In this document: piece by piece, positions 7,751 to 17,066 of the stretch | Layout of the letters: every line of letters starts with the position of its first letter | How positions within the stretch are numbered: the first letter of the stretch is position 1 | Assembly (NCBI GenBank): GCA_900547775.1 | Contig: URHW01000001.1 | Coordinates: 496,001-560,000 of the forward strand | DNA: 64,000 nt | From: an uncultured Mycoplasmatota bacterium | GTDB taxonomy: Bacteria > Bacillota_I > Bacilli_A > RF39 > UBA660 | Reading direction: 5' to 3' | Made by a program: the position numbers and the translations under genes | Notes under the pieces: generated by a model | What the model was told of the DNA's origin: nothing | Databases searched by the model: none | Seen by the model: the letters and a program-made list of their open reading frames with translations, nothing else

Positions 7751-8755
7751 CTACCTCATACACTTTGGATCTCTTGAATTAATACATCTTTTTAGAATTA
7801 AAACTTTATTATCACTTTCAGTATAATTAGCAATTATCTTTTGTCCTATACAGCCACTTTTACATATAGAGTATTGCTCACAAGTAGAGCAAGAATTATC
7901 AGTATTTAATTTTCTAATATTGCTAAAATACTCTGAATCATACATTTCCATTAATGAGTTTTCTCTTATATTTCCACTAATACCTAGTTTAGTAAAATAT
8001 TTAATTGAATCACACGGATAAGCTATTCCATCAAATCCAATTATCATTATTTCATCAGCTATAATACAAGGTGTATTTTCAATACCAAGTATATTCCAAG
8101 GAGTACCTAATCTAATTCTATCTTTATCATTTGAGTTTAAATAAAGGTTTTTAATTGCTAATAATTCTTCTTTTGATAAGTCCATATCAGCAGTTCCTTT
8201 ACCATGTGGGACAAACCTTAATAAACTAACTCTATCAAAATAACTTCTACTTTTAAATGTTTCAATAGTTTCATTTACCACTTGTTCTAATCTATCAAAA
8301 GAATCTTTTGAAATAGTATAGTGAAATCCTAATCTTGCATTATTATTTTCAAATACTTTATCAAAGAATTCAACCTTATCATAAACTGATATATCTTCTT
8401 CATCAGATAATGAATCAGCAAGTGAATAAACTATTTTATTTAAACCTAAATCAATTAATTGTCTATATTTATTTAAAGTTTCATCGGTTCTATATGCAAA
8501 TGTATAAATAGTTGATTTCATTCCTAATTTTGAAGTTAATTCTACTAGTTCTGGTAGTCTATCATACATTAAAGGTTCTCCACCAGTAAAAACAATAGTA
8601 TCAGCTCCCATTAACTTTGCTTCTTTAATTATTCTAGATACATCTTCAAAATCTAAAATCTTTAAATTACCAATACTACTAGTAGCATTACTAGAACAAT
8701 GTTTACAATTTCTAGAGCATTTATTAGTTAATTCAATTTTTACTTCTTTAAGCAT
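7751..8755 (-). CDS. Radical SAM/SPASM-type enzyme
   Basis: The N-terminus has the radical SAM cluster motif CSRNCKHC (C13, C17, C20) and the SAM-binding FTGGEP (56-61). The C-terminus carries auxiliary Cys residues of SPASM type: C230, C248, then C289, C292, C298, C302, C324 and C332, enough for additional Fe-S clusters. Such enzymes generate a 5'-deoxyadenosyl radical to modify peptides, sugars or nucleobases. The coupled downstream gene is of the DNA-base hypermodification class, and radical SAM enzymes also occur in phage thymidine-hypermodification gene sets, so a nucleobase-directed role is plausible; a peptide substrate cannot be excluded. No short precursor peptide ORF is evident nearby. 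GGGGATGATAGT precedes the ATG. Confidence 0.88.
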   Translation of the reverse strand: MLKEVKIELTNKCSRNCKHCSSNATSSIGNLKILDFEDVSRIIKEAKLMGADTIVFTGGEPLMYDRLPELVELTSKLGMKSTIYTFAYRTDETLNKYRQLIDLGLNKIVYSLADSLSDEEDISVYDKVEFFDKVFENNNARLGFHYTISKDSFDRLEQVVNETIETFKSRSYFDRVSLLRFVPHGKGTADMDLSKEELLAIKNLYLNSNDKDRIRLGTPWNILGIENTPCIIADEIMIIGFDGIAYPCDSIKYFTKLGISGNIRENSLMEMYDSEYFSNIRKLNTDNSCSTCEQYSICKSGCIGQKIIANYTESDNKVLILKRCINSRDPKCMR

Positions 8756-8786
8756 ACTATCATCCCCTGAATGAATTTCTAAATAT

Positions 8787-8795
8787 ATTATATCA
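8787..8795 (-). promoter_or_regulatory. Extended -10 promoter for the radical SAM / helical-protein operon
   Basis: On the minus strand the sequence reads TGATATAAT, an extended -10 (TG-N-TATAAT), about 32 bp before the radical SAM ATG. No good -35 is seen, which is tolerated by extended -10 promoters. Confidence 0.55.
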
Positions 8796-8891
8796 TTTAT
8801 TTACTCAAAATTCTTTAAATCTATTTAATATTTTAGAAAAACAAGTTAGTGATTAGCTCTTTATCAACTTTTACTATTATGAGTTTTGAAT

Positions 8892-8945
8892 AACCTTTGT
8901 TATCGTTCCAGATTGATAAGAAACTCGGAAATTAACTTCTGAGAG
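8892..8945. repeat. Diverged intergenic element, copy B
   Basis: It shares AACCTTT with copy C (near 13210) and TATCGTTCCA with copy A (TATCGCTCCA), then a common core around AACT-CGGA-TTAA. It ends in a weak hairpin (CTCGGAA/TTCTGAG) and is followed by a strong terminator. Confidence 0.4.
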
Positions 8946-8953
8946 TAATAAAT

Positions 8954-8980
8954 ACTAACTAGAAATAGTTAGTTTTTTTT
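8954..8980 (+). terminator. Strong plus-strand intrinsic terminator
   Basis: A perfect 8-bp stem (ACTAACTA/TAGTTAGT) with a GAAA tetraloop is followed by eight Ts on the plus strand. There is no plus-strand gene upstream, so it hints at a short plus-strand transcript over copy B. Confidence 0.7.
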
Positions 8981-9105
8981 ATTTCTTTTAAAATAAAAAG
9001 ACTAGTTATGTTTCAAACCAATCTCACTAATAAATTGTAATTTGTCTTTTACAATAATAGCATAAAAAAGAAAAGTAGTTATTGTTAATCAACTATTGCA
9101 TTTTT

Positions 9106-9672
9106 CTAATTCTCATAAATACTTTTAAATCTTTCTCTGTCTACATTCTCTTGATTATTAATATAGTCCAAGTATTTTTCTTTATTTTCTTCTGTATATG
9201 GAGTATCAGAATATAAATCTTGTAATAATATTGTTCCGTTTGGCTGTCCAATACCCACAAATATATAATTTTCACCTATCTTTGGTAATTCCTCATCCGT
9301 TATATAATCACCTTTATGCAATATAAGAGTTCCATCTTTATCATATCCACCAGGATAAGTTACTTTAATTATATTTTGTAGATCACCCTTCAAATTTTCT
9401 GTTACCTCAATTTCATATATAGTTCTAGCTGAGTCATAATCTGAGAATGTCCTTTCAATTTCCTTATCTACCTTTCCTATAAACACATAATCAGCAAATC
9501 CAACTTGATAATATGGATTTGTTTCTTCATTCACAAGTACTGTATCATAATTTAATTTGCCATTTGGCTTATAATTTGAATTTCTATTGTTAAAGTACCA
9601 AATTACACCACAAATCATAGCAATTATAAAGATAACTAAAATAGATAAAATAATAATTTTTTTCTTTTTCAT
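9106..9672 (-). CDS. Membrane-anchored extracytoplasmic protein of unknown function
   Basis: I do not recognise a named family. Residues 1-27 form a Lys-rich N-terminus plus one membrane segment (IIILSILVIFIIAMICGVIWYF), without a lipobox-type cleavage site that I would trust. The outer domain (about 45-160) has the pattern ADYVFIGKV ... TIYEIEVTENLKG ... VTYPGG ... GENYIFVG, a beta-rich layout seen in many secreted proteins of unknown role in Firmicutes. The ATG is preceded by GGAGGTATTGTT on the minus strand. It lies alone between the radical SAM operon and the XRE membrane regulator, all on the minus strand, and could be a cargo gene of the island. Confidence 0.6.
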   Translation of the reverse strand: MKKKKIIILSILVIFIIAMICGVIWYFNNRNSNYKPNGKLNYDTVLVNEETNPYYQVGFADYVFIGKVDKEIERTFSDYDSARTIYEIEVTENLKGDLQNIIKVTYPGGYDKDGTLILHKGDYITDEELPKIGENYIFVGIGQPNGTILLQDLYSDTPYTEENKEKYLDYINNQENVDRERFKSIYEN

Positions 9673-9841
9673 AACAATACCTCCTTTATTTTGTTCTTAT
9701 TTTAATAAAAATAAGCTTTAATTCTACTAATAATCAACTACATAGTAACATATTTTAAAAAAGTTACAACTTTTGTTCAAAAAATGATTATCGGCAAATT
9801 ACTATTTATTTAACAAATCACTAAATTGTAATTTGTAATTA

Positions 9842-10384
9842 TTATTCTGATGGGCAATTATAATTTGTATTTTTAAATGTTGGAATTACCGTTATTACAT
9901 CATCGCTAACACAATAATAAGTATCAATTAAAATACCTTTGTCTACATAACTATCACTATCATTAGCATCTTCAATTCTCCAACTTATTATTGGGCTATT
10001 TTTAAATACTATTGCTTGAATTGTGTCTAATATTACAATTGACAAAATAGTAATAACTATTGTTAATAATATTATTATAAACTTATTCTTTTTTACCTTT
10101 TTTATTTCTTTTGCAGAATAATCAAGTGTATCAATTAAAGTTTCCTCACTTTTTGAATCGATTTCTTCTTTAGTAAATCTCTCACCATTTAATATTTCCG
10201 TAACCGAGACTTCTAAAATGTGACTTAATGGTTTTAACAATGACAAATCCATTAAGCCCAATCCTCTTTCCCACTTGCTTACAGCATTTTTGGTTATCCC
10301 TAATTTTTCTGCTAACTGTTCTTGAGTTAATTTTTTTTGCTTTCTTAATTTAGCAATAAATTTTCCTATTTTTTCTTGATTCAT
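9842..10384 (-). CDS. Membrane-anchored XRE-family regulator
   Basis: From the ATG at 10384, residues 1-58 form an Xre HTH domain (FIAKLRKQKKLTQEQLAEKLGITKNAVSKWERG), of the type found in many Bacilli regulators. Residues about 98-122 form a membrane segment (KFIIILLTIVITILSIVILDTI), and about 60 residues follow on the far side of the membrane with one or two Cys. This is a sensor-regulator layout: the cytoplasmic DNA-binding head is tied to an extracytoplasmic tail. The upstream TTG in frame is rejected because GGATGGTGAT directly precedes the ATG. Its target may be the neighbouring anchored protein or the calcium ATPase; there is no direct evidence. Confidence 0.8.
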   Translation of the reverse strand: MNQEKIGKFIAKLRKQKKLTQEQLAEKLGITKNAVSKWERGLGLMDLSLLKPLSHILEVSVTEILNGERFTKEEIDSKSEETLIDTLDYSAKEIKKVKKNKFIIILLTIVITILSIVILDTIQAIVFKNSPIISWRIEDANDSDSYVDKGILIDTYYCVSDDVITVIPTFKNTNYNCPSE

Positions 10385-10518
10385 TTTATCACCATCCAAG
10401 AACAATATATCAATTTTTTATCTAATATTAAACATACTATTAGTTCACTTTCAAATTACTATTTATAAAGATAAGTAGTAATTATAACTTCAAAAGCATA
10501 CTTGCAATTTTATGTATT

Positions 10519-13068
10519 CTAATCATTAAACCATTTTACTAAAAATGGCTTAATTAATTCGTAAATAAATATTGCCATAAAGTTTATTAAGAATACTATT
10601 AATATCAAACTAATATCTATTGCTGTTATACTTATTAATTTACCAATAGGTGTAACAAACACTATGAGTTCAATTAAAAGTATCAATAGTAATCCGTAAT
10701 TCATTGCTTTATTAGAAAATAATCCCTGTTTAACAACTGACTCTTTCAAGTTTCTACAAGATATAGAATAAACTATCTCCTGTACAACCATTGAAAGAAG
10801 TGCTAAAGACATAGCGGTTTCTTGCCCAGACATTTTTAAACTAATAAAGTAAGTGAGAACTACAAATATAGTTTCAATGATAGCTGAAGATGCGATACAT
10901 GATTTTATAAATGGTGTAAATAATGGTTTATTAATGCCTCTTGGTTTTTTATTCATTATGCTATCTTCACTCTTTTCAAAAGATAAACATATACTAGGAA
11001 TAGAATCGGTTACCAAATCAATAAATAAAATATAAATTGGTAATAAAATTGTTGTTTTAGTAAGTAGCCCTATTATAATAGTAAATATTTCAGCAAAATT
11101 ACTAGATAATGAAAATACTATATTATTTCTAATATTATTATATATTCTTCTTCCTTCTTCAACTGCTACAACTATTGTTGAAAAAGAATCGTCCATTAAG
11201 ACTATGTCTGATGCAGACTTTGTAACATCAGTGCCTGTAATACCCATTCCAACACCAACATGAGCATCTTTAATAGCAGGAGCATCATTTACTCCATCTC
11301 CAGTCATTGCTACAATTTTTCCGCTGTTTTGAAGTGCAAAAACAATTCTTTCTTTATGAGATGGATTAACTCTTGCATACACAGAATACCTTTTAACGAT
11401 ATTTTTTAGTTCTTCATCATTATATTTATCAAGTTCACTCCCAAGTATTGCTTCACTGTCATTATCTATAATTCCCACATTTTTGGCAATAGCTATTGCC
11501 GTATCTATAGAGTCACCTGTAATCATGATAGGTCTAATACCAGCATTTTTACATAGTTCAACGCTTTTTTTAACGCTTTCTCTTGGAGGATCTATCATTC
11601 CGAGAATACCAGCAAAAGATAAATTATTTTCTTCTTTTTCTAGTTCTTTAATATCTTTAGGTACATAATTCAATTTTTTATAAGCAAATCCTAAAGTTCT
11701 TAATGCACCTTTAGAAAGATTTTTAACCTTATCTAAAACCTCTTGTTTTTCAATCTTAGATAGATTTACTTTTTCAATTAAAGAATCCATACTACCTTTG
11801 CATAAAATATATACTTCATTATCAATTTTATTTAGAGTAGTAAACATCTTTCTATCACTATCAAAAGGTATATCTAATATTCTCTCACATTTTTTTCTCA
11901 ATTTAAGAGAATCAATTTTTTTATTATATAGATATTCATATAAACAGGTTTCTGTAGGATCTCCTACATATTTATCTTCATAAATAAGACCATCATTACA
12001 AAGAGCACATATATAATTAAGCATATTCTCATCTATTACATATTCTTCTTTAACAGTCATTTTATTTTGTGTTATAGTACCTGTCTTATCAGAACAAATA
12101 ATATCTATTGCTCCAAGTGTTTCTACAGCTTGCATTTGTTTTACTACTGTTTTCTTTTTTGCTAAATTAGATATTCCAACGGATAATGTTATTGTAATTA
12201 CAGTTGGTAACCCTTCAGGAATAGCAGCTACTGCAAGTGATGAGCATAGCATTATAATTTCAAGTATTGTGTATTTATTAATTAAAGCTAAAATAAATAT
12301 AAAAATTAAAATAATAAATACTATAAATGTAATTTTTTTAGAAAGTTCTTTTATTTTTAATTGTAGTGGTGTTTCTATTCTATCAATTTCATTTAGTGAT
12401 AGTGCAATTTTGCCTATCTCAGTATTTTTTCCTGTACTTACAACTATACCAGTACATTTTCCATTAGTAATATTTGTTCCTAAAAACAACATATTTTTTT
12501 GTTCTTGGAGAATTAAGTTATTTTTTAAAACTTCTGAATTTTTTTGAACTGGAACACTTTCTCCAGTTAGTGCTGATTCATCTACTTTTAAACTTTCGCA
12601 TGAAAGTATTCTAATATCAGCAGGAACTGTTTCTCCAGACTCTAAATAGATTATATCTCCTGGAACTAATTCTTTAGTGTTTATTACTATTATTTTATCA
12701 TCTCTTTTAACTTTACAAGTGCTGGTTTCATATTTTTTTAAATCTCTTAATACTAAAGTAGCTTTTTCTTCTTGTATAAATCCAACAATAGCATTTATAA
12801 AAACTACAAAAAGAATAACTATAGTATCAGTATATTCATGGGAATAAAAATATCCATAAAAATATAAAAGTAGTGCAACTATTAACAATATGATAATCAT
12901 GGTATCGTTAAATTGTTTTAAAAATCTTAAAATCCAAGGCATTTTCTTTTTATTTATAATAATATTTTGCCCATAATCATTTATTCTTTTTTTCGTTTCT
13001 TTACTATCTAATCCATCAATATTACTGTTTAAAATTTTAAATATTTCGTCTTCGTTTTTAGAATACAT
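10519..13068 (-). CDS. P2A-type calcium-transporting ATPase
   Basis: A P-type ATPase of 849 aa that pumps Ca2+ (or Mn2+) out of the cell. Counting from the upstream in-frame codon at 13083, the phosphorylation motif CSDKTGTIT places the Asp at 332, the actuator TGES at 173-176 and the hinge MTGDGVNDAP around 600. The M4 motif AAIPEGLP and M6 motif DLVTDSIP indicate a SERCA/PMR1-type calcium site with a Glu in M4. I chose the ATG at 13068 because AGGAG lies 8 nt upstream. It is the first gene transcribed from this minus-strand group and ends the accessory region next to the housekeeping block at 13.36 kb. A second, more PMCA-like pump is at 38153. Confidence 0.93.
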   Translation of the reverse strand: MYSKNEDEIFKILNSNIDGLDSKETKKRINDYGQNIIINKKKMPWILRFLKQFNDTMIIILLIVALLLYFYGYFYSHEYTDTIVILFVVFINAIVGFIQEEKATLVLRDLKKYETSTCKVKRDDKIIVINTKELVPGDIIYLESGETVPADIRILSCESLKVDESALTGESVPVQKNSEVLKNNLILQEQKNMLFLGTNITNGKCTGIVVSTGKNTEIGKIALSLNEIDRIETPLQLKIKELSKKITFIVFIILIFIFILALINKYTILEIIMLCSSLAVAAIPEGLPTVITITLSVGISNLAKKKTVVKQMQAVETLGAIDIICSDKTGTITQNKMTVKEEYVIDENMLNYICALCNDGLIYEDKYVGDPTETCLYEYLYNKKIDSLKLRKKCERILDIPFDSDRKMFTTLNKIDNEVYILCKGSMDSLIEKVNLSKIEKQEVLDKVKNLSKGALRTLGFAYKKLNYVPKDIKELEKEENNLSFAGILGMIDPPRESVKKSVELCKNAGIRPIMITGDSIDTAIAIAKNVGIIDNDSEAILGSELDKYNDEELKNIVKRYSVYARVNPSHKERIVFALQNSGKIVAMTGDGVNDAPAIKDAHVGVGMGITGTDVTKSASDIVLMDDSFSTIVVAVEEGRRIYNNIRNNIVFSLSSNFAEIFTIIIGLLTKTTILLPIYILFIDLVTDSIPSICLSFEKSEDSIMNKKPRGINKPLFTPFIKSCIASSAIIETIFVVLTYFISLKMSGQETAMSLALLSMVVQEIVYSISCRNLKESVVKQGLFSNKAMNYGLLLILLIELIVFVTPIGKLISITAIDISLILIVFLINFMAIFIYELIKPFLVKWFND

Positions 13069-13194
13069 TATATCGCTCCTCATACTAATAAAAGTATACC
13101 ATAAATGTCACTGTAAATGTCTCAACACTTATATTTTTTGTACTATATTCGTATTTTCATTATATATTTATATCATTTAGTAGTTTATTAATAA

Positions 13195-13268
13195 AGGTCG
13201 TCTGATTTCAACCTTTATGATTACATTTGAAATCAACTATCGGAATTATTTGTTTATGAGTTTTTATT
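13195..13268. repeat. Diverged intergenic element, copy C
   Basis: Bases 13229-13268 match 6521-6560 at about 33 of 40 positions (identical GAAATCAACT and AGTTTTTATT ends), and the upstream AACCTTT is shared with copy B. It lies in the 289-bp divergent gap between the calcium ATPase and the LTA synthase-like gene, where no gene is visible. Confidence 0.5.
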
Positions 13269-13357
13269 AATTTGCTCTAACTTGAAATTTTTATCATAAT
13301 AATGTATTATATGATTAGATTTATGCATTTTTTTAGTGTGCATTAAAGGAAGGTTAT

Positions 13358-15355
13358 ATGAAAAAGAAGATAAGTAAGTTTTATAGTTCTTTTATAGATT
13401 TTGTTAAGTATAATAGACAGTTTTGTTCATATGTGGTTCTCTCTTTTTTGTGTACTTTATATATAAGAATTTATACAACTGGCAGTATTTGGATAAGTGC
13501 ATCTGTTATTGATTTAGCTTCCATATTGATTATTGGTTCATTTGGATTTTTTTATAAGCCACAGAAACAATTTAATTATTATTTTGTAATGTTATTGTTA
13601 ATTGATGTAGTGTGCATTGTTAATGCCGTGTATTATGATTTTTATAGTTCTTTTGCTTCATTTAGCTTGCTTACTGCTTTAGGTCAGGTTGGAGAAGTAG
13701 GGGATGCAGTTTTTGCAAAAATGAATGTTTTACATTTTGTTTATTTGCTTGCACCAATTTCTTTTTTTGCGGTAAATAAGCATTTAACTAATAGAGATTA
13801 TTTTAATTTTGTTGCTAAGTTCGAAAATAGTAAGAGTTTACTTAAGAGAGTATTTATTTATGGATTATTCTTTTTATGTTTAGGTGCTACGATGCTTTCT
13901 GCTACTGCTTTTTCAAGACTTGCTAAACAGTGGAATCGTGAATATATTGTTAATAAATTTGGAATTATTGTGTATCAAATAAATGATTTAGTAAGTACAT
14001 TAAGGCCTAAGATTACTTCAATGTTTGGATATGACGTTGCTCTTAAGGATTTTACTGATTATTATGCAGAGAATACTATTAAGAAAAGTAATAACGAATA
14101 TACTGATATTTTTAAGGGAAAGAATATTATATTTGTTCATATGGAGAGTATGACTGATTTTCTTATGAATACTAATATTAATGGGGTGGAAATAACACCT
14201 AATATAAATAAGCTTGCTAGTGAAGGAATGTATTTTAGAAATTTTTATCCACAAATTAGTGTTGGTACTAGTAGTGATACAGAGTTTACGTTAACTTCTT
14301 CATTAATGCCAGCAACAAATGGTACTGTATTTGTAAGTTATTATGATAGAGATTATGTGACTATTCCAAAACTATTTAGTGAGCAAGGATATTATACATT
14401 TAGTATGCATGGTAATAAAGCTTCTATGTGGAATAGAAGAGTTATGCATCCGTCTTTAGGTTATAGGGATTTTTATTCAAGTACTTCTTATGATATAGAT
14501 GAAACTATTGGGTTAGGTTTAAGTGATAAGTCATTCTTTAGACAAAGTATTAATATTTTAGAGAATATTGAAGAAAATAATAATAATTATATGGGTACTG
14601 TGATTACGTTATCTAATCATACGCCTTTTGCAAATAATGATAAGTTTGAGCAGATTGATTTAACAAAAAGTGCAAAAGTTTATAATGAAATAACTGGAAA
14701 ATATGAAATTGTAAAAAGAGATTATTTGGAACATACAATATTAGGTAATTATATAAGAAGTGGTCATTATGCAGATGAAGCGATGGGCGAGTTTATATCT
14801 TATATAAAAAATAGTGATAAGTTTGATAATACTATATTTGTGTTTTATGGTGATCATGATCCTAAGATTAGTTTAAAAGATTTTAATTATTATTATAATT
14901 ATGATTCAGCAACTGATAGGGTTTTAACTGCGGAAGATGAAGGATATATTCCTTATGATTATTATGATAACGAACTTAATAAAAAGACTCCATTAATTAT
15001 TTGGAGTAAGAATAAAAAGTTTGAAAAGCAAATTGATTATTATATGGGTATGATTGATGTTATGCCAACGATAGGTAATATGTTTGGTATTTATAATAAG
15101 TATGCTTTGGGAAATGATATATTTGAAATTAAAGATGATAATGTAATAGCGTTTCCGAATGGTAATTTCTTAACTAATAAAGTGTATTATTATAATTCTA
15201 AAGAAGAGTACAAGGCAATTAATTTAAATGAGGTTTTAAGTGATGAGTATATTACTAATGCTAAGAATAAAGCAGATAAGTTAATTGATATTTCAAATGA
15301 TATAATTGTTTATGATTTAATAGGGGTTACTAGTGATGAAAGGGATAAGAAATGA
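13358..15355 (+). CDS. ltaS: LTA synthase-like membrane sulfatase-fold enzyme
   Basis: Five predicted N-terminal membrane helices (within residues 22-190) precede an extracellular sulfatase-fold domain (about 255-620), the LtaS arrangement. The domain has IIFVHMES (E263, metal ligand), VGTSSDTEF with the probable nucleophile T304 (LtaS uses Thr in GKTSDSEF), MHGNKASMWNR, and FYGDHDPK near 485. LtaS polymerises glycerol phosphate from phosphatidylglycerol into lipoteichoic acid; a phosphoethanolamine or glycerophosphate transferase for another glycan is also possible because the GKTSD motif is altered. AAGGAAGG precedes the ATG. The next gene overlaps its last 4 bases and is probably co-translated. 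Confidence 0.85.
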   Translation: MKKKISKFYSSFIDFVKYNRQFCSYVVLSFLCTLYIRIYTTGSIWISASVIDLASILIIGSFGFFYKPQKQFNYYFVMLLLIDVVCIVNAVYYDFYSSFASFSLLTALGQVGEVGDAVFAKMNVLHFVYLLAPISFFAVNKHLTNRDYFNFVAKFENSKSLLKRVFIYGLFFLCLGATMLSATAFSRLAKQWNREYIVNKFGIIVYQINDLVSTLRPKITSMFGYDVALKDFTDYYAENTIKKSNNEYTDIFKGKNIIFVHMESMTDFLMNTNINGVEITPNINKLASEGMYFRNFYPQISVGTSSDTEFTLTSSLMPATNGTVFVSYYDRDYVTIPKLFSEQGYYTFSMHGNKASMWNRRVMHPSLGYRDFYSSTSYDIDETIGLGLSDKSFFRQSINILENIEENNNNYMGTVITLSNHTPFANNDKFEQIDLTKSAKVYNEITGKYEIVKRDYLEHTILGNYIRSGHYADEAMGEFISYIKNSDKFDNTIFVFYGDHDPKISLKDFNYYYNYDSATDRVLTAEDEGYIPYDYYDNELNKKTPLIIWSKNKKFEKQIDYYMGMIDVMPTIGNMFGIYNKYALGNDIFEIKDDNVIAFPNGNFLTNKVYYYNSKEEYKAINLNEVLSDEYITNAKNKADKLIDISNDIIVYDLIGVTSDERDKK

Positions 15356-15960
15356 AAAAGAAAAAGATTGGTTTAGTGATATTGGTATTAGTGTTATTGT
15401 ATTCTATTGGTGGTATTTATTATAATATAACTCATAGGGATAGTGTAGATAATAGTGTTAAGAGTATAGATAAGATTGATAAGTATGGGTATGTTCTTAA
15501 GAGTAATGCCACTAATTTACAGAAAGAACTTTTTAATGAACTTAAGACTATTTTAAATAATGATAATATAAATGATGATGCTTATGCTAAAACAATATCT
15601 AAGATGTTTGTTACTGATTTATATACTTTATCTAATAAGGTAAATAAGTATGATGTTGGTGGCACTGAATATGTTTTAGAAAGTGGTAGAGATAATTTTA
15701 AGGTAAATGTTCAAGATACTTTGTATAAGTATTTAGAGGATAATTCTGATGGAAAGAGAAGTCAGATTCTTCCAATGGTTGTTAGTGTTAGTGCTGATGA
15801 GATTAGTGATACTAAGTATAAAATTGGTGATAATGAAAGTGATGCTAAGAAGGTTAGTTTAACTTTAAGTTATAATGAAGATTTAGGATATGATACTAAA
15901 GTCACTTTAATTTTAATTAAGAGTGAAGGTAAGTATTATGTTGTTGAAAGTGCTAGTTAG
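15352..15960 (+). CDS. Anchored extracytoplasmic protein of unknown function, coupled to the LtaS-like gene
   Basis: I do not recognise a family. The N-terminus is MKKKKIGLVILVLVLLYSIG, a signal anchor, and the rest (about 30-202) is Asp/Asn/Lys-rich and probably faces outward. Towards the C-terminus, alternating hydrophobic segments (KVSLTLSYNEDLGYDTKVTL) suggest a small beta domain. It starts inside the last codons of the LtaS-like gene (ATGA overlap), so the two products are likely made together and may act in the same envelope pathway. No cysteine residues are seen. Confidence 0.65.
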   Translation: MKKKKIGLVILVLVLLYSIGGIYYNITHRDSVDNSVKSIDKIDKYGYVLKSNATNLQKELFNELKTILNNDNINDDAYAKTISKMFVTDLYTLSNKVNKYDVGGTEYVLESGRDNFKVNVQDTLYKYLEDNSDGKRSQILPMVVSVSADEISDTKYKIGDNESDAKKVSLTLSYNEDLGYDTKVTLILIKSEGKYYVVESAS

Positions 15961-16053
15961 GCGCTTTTTTGTTAGTTAGTACAGAATTAGTAAAAAAAGT
16001 GGTATTATATAGATAGATAATGGAAAATATAATATGAGGTAGGTGAATGATTT

Positions 16054-17058
16054 ATGAAAAGAATTTATATAGTTACGGGTGCTAGTGGTTTTTTAGGTAA
16101 TAATATTATTAGGATGTTAGAACATGATGATAATGCAGAGGTAAGAGCTTTTGTATTAAATGGGGAGTCTATAAGTTCTCTTAATAATTTGAAATGTTCT
16201 ATTTATTATGGTGATGTTACAAAGGCTGATACTCTTAATTCTGTTTTTGATGGTTGCGGTGATGCAGAAATTTTTGTGATTCATTGTGCTGCGGTTGTTT
16301 ATATAAAATCAAAGTATAATTCAATGGTTTATGATGTTAATGTTAATGGAACTAAAAATATAGTGGATAAGGTATTGGAGTATAATGCTAAACTTATTTA
16401 TGTTAGTAGTGTTCATGCTATTCCTGAGAAGAGTAATGGAGATTTGATTAGTGAGGTGTCTATTTTTAATCCGGATGATGTAGTTGGATTATATGCTAAA
16501 ACAAAGGCTGAAGCTGCAAGATATGTTATGGATTCGGTTAAGGATAAAGGGTTAAATGCTTGTATTGTTCATCCTTCTGGTATTTTGGGACCATATGATT
16601 TTAGTAATAGTCATTTGACTGCACTTGTTAGGGAAATTGTAAGAGGCAAACTTCCAATGTGTGTTAAGGGAGGATATGATTTTGTTGATGTTAGGGATGT
16701 TGCAAAAGGAATAATTATGGCCTGTGATAAGGGAAAAATGGGAGAATGTTATATTATGTCAGGGGAGTTTGTTTCGATTAAGAAACTTGCTGATTTGGTT
16801 TGTGATGTTGTTGGTAGGAAAAGAATTAAGGTTGTGTTACCTATTATGATTGCTAAGATAGTAGCACCTTTTTATGAGATGTATTATAATGTTAAAGGGA
16901 AAACACCACTTTTTACTAAGTATTCTTTGTATACGTTGTCTTCTAATTCAAATTTTAGTAATGAGAAAGCGAAGAGAGATCTTGGTTTTGTAACTAGAGA
17001 TATTACTGATACTGTTAAGGATATGATTATGTGGATTTTGGGAGATTTTAAAGAGTAA
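16054..17058 (+). CDS. NAD-dependent epimerase/dehydratase (extended SDR)
   Basis: The N-terminal Rossmann motif TGASGFLGNN (8-17), the NAG-equivalent HCAAVVY, the conserved SSVH strand end (Ser about 118) and the catalytic YAKTKAEA (Tyr and Lys about 149-153) identify an extended short-chain dehydrogenase. HPSGILGP is typical of the dihydroflavonol-reductase/epimerase subgroup, so the substrate may be a sugar nucleotide or a lipid-like alcohol. The 334-aa length is usual. GAGGTAGGTGAA precedes the ATG. It is followed by a short hairpin terminator and the CwlD-like amidase. The substrate cannot be read from sequence. Confidence 0.85.
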   Translation: MKRIYIVTGASGFLGNNIIRMLEHDDNAEVRAFVLNGESISSLNNLKCSIYYGDVTKADTLNSVFDGCGDAEIFVIHCAAVVYIKSKYNSMVYDVNVNGTKNIVDKVLEYNAKLIYVSSVHAIPEKSNGDLISEVSIFNPDDVVGLYAKTKAEAARYVMDSVKDKGLNACIVHPSGILGPYDFSNSHLTALVREIVRGKLPMCVKGGYDFVDVRDVAKGIIMACDKGKMGECYIMSGEFVSIKKLADLVCDVVGRKRIKVVLPIMIAKIVAPFYEMYYNVKGKTPLFTKYSLYTLSSNSNFSNEKAKRDLGFVTRDITDTVKDMIMWILGDFKE

Positions 17059-17066
17059 TTTTGTGT

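Larger units (their letters stand above)
8756..9105. other. 350-bp gene-free stretch with promoter, repeat copy B and terminator
   Basis: No gene is supported. It holds the minus-strand promoter of the radical SAM gene (8787-8795), copy B of the intergenic element (8892-8945), a plus-strand terminator (8954-8980), and a weak T-rich hairpin around 9070-9096 that probably ends the minus-strand gene at 9106. Confidence 0.6.

Noticed and set aside
6521..13268. Direct repeats as attL/attR of one integrated element
   Set aside because: A third related copy (8892-8945) lies inside the supposed element, and no recombinase is present, so an interspersed element family fits better.
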